Source of the DNA: Gari tellinella
Taxonomy: Eukaryota > Mollusca > Bivalvia > Cardiida > Psammobiidae
DNA length: 64,000 nt
Reading direction: 5' to 3'
Assembly: GCA_922989275.2 (NCBI GenBank)
Contig: OV277861.1
Coordinates: forward strand, 94,464,993-94,528,992
How positions within the stretch are numbered: the first letter of the stretch is position 1; every line of letters starts with the position of its first letter. The translations under genes and the position numbers were made by a program. This document shows, in pieces, positions 63,916 through 64,000 of the stretch. The notes below the pieces were generated by a model. The model was not told where the DNA came from and searched no databases. It saw nothing but the letters and a program-made list of their open reading frames with translations.

Positions 63916-64000
63916 TCCCCAGAGGGAGTTTTTGTTCAGAGGCAGTTGTTATAGGGAGGGAAATATTAAAACCCTGAGAGTGTAAACAGTTTGAATCTAG
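63904..64000 (+). mobile_element. Family K MITE, cut by the window edge
   Basis: ACAGTCCTTAATCCCCAGAGG, GTTGTTATAGGGAGGGAAAT and AAACAGTTTGAATCTAG match the left third of the K copies at 48430 and 54132, up to the start of their palindrome. Confidence 0.65.

Noticed and set aside
1..64000. Naming a species or genus
   Set aside because: Repeat style and the protocadherin suggest a bivalve, but nothing in the window is diagnostic without a database search.

Overview
This is animal nuclear DNA with one recognisable protein-coding exon and about 60 kb of AT-rich, repeat-packed non-coding sequence. There is no operon structure and no convincing rRNA, tRNA or CRISPR locus. The best guess for the source is a bivalve mollusc. 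The grounds are an intronless ectodomain exon of a protocadherin, two pearl/Helentron-like elements with a tandem core of about 161 bp (a type described from bivalves), and very dense short palindromic DNA transposons. The species cannot be fixed from sequence alone.

Left edge (1-4.4 kb): the first coding exon of a seven-cadherin-repeat protocadherin lies on the minus strand (3251 to 471). It ends at a strong phase-0 splice donor, so the gene continues off the left edge. Its intron already holds two MITEs.

Rest of the window (4.4-64 kb): a gene-poor tract with roughly one MITE (short non-autonomous DNA transposon) per 0.5-1 kb. The family letters used below are mine. TTAA-target families (piggyBac-like ends, TTAA + CYC): A (~250 bp, ends TTAACCCATTACCCCATA, dozens of copies), B (~250 bp, ends TTAACTCTTTCCTCCC / TTAACTCTTTGAACCC), F (~220 bp, ends TTAACYCTTTGC). 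TA-target families (Tc1/mariner/pogo-like CAGT...ACTG ends): D, E, K, L. Families with CAGGGCT ends and 5-7 bp (mostly 6 bp) target duplications: C (~190 bp) and G (~255 bp). Rolling-circle-like: H (two copies, tandem core), an old relative at 57 kb, and possibly R. Others: M (GGGCCCCGTTTCATAAA ends), N (fold-back with a shared loop), I and J (bare palindromic cores), P (short dispersed fragments). One 5'-truncated retroposon tail has an 8-bp target duplication. No transposase gene is visible for any of them.

The most interesting feature is modularity. Nearly every family carries a long near-perfect palindrome of 50-70 bp at its centre, and the same few palindrome types recur inside unrelated terminal shells with different target-site rules. 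One type (AAGTAAAGCAGAA) occurs in A, D, G and I; another (GATCAGA) in B, J, F, K and L. Arms co-vary between copies, and the tip of the C hairpin is found in both orientations. Family A palindromes also contain TTAA at fixed places, which repeatedly serve as landing sites for further A and B copies, giving nests up to four levels deep.

Between the MITEs lie several islands without recognisable repeats (for example 17.1-17.6, 18.5-18.9, 20.8-21.7, 26.2-26.9, 38.5-39.3, 59.8-60.6 and 61.7-62.7 kb). These are candidates for regulatory or unrecognised exonic DNA. All family assignments were made by eye from terminal and core motifs. Element boundaries backed by target duplications should be exact; boundaries of degenerate copies are approximate.
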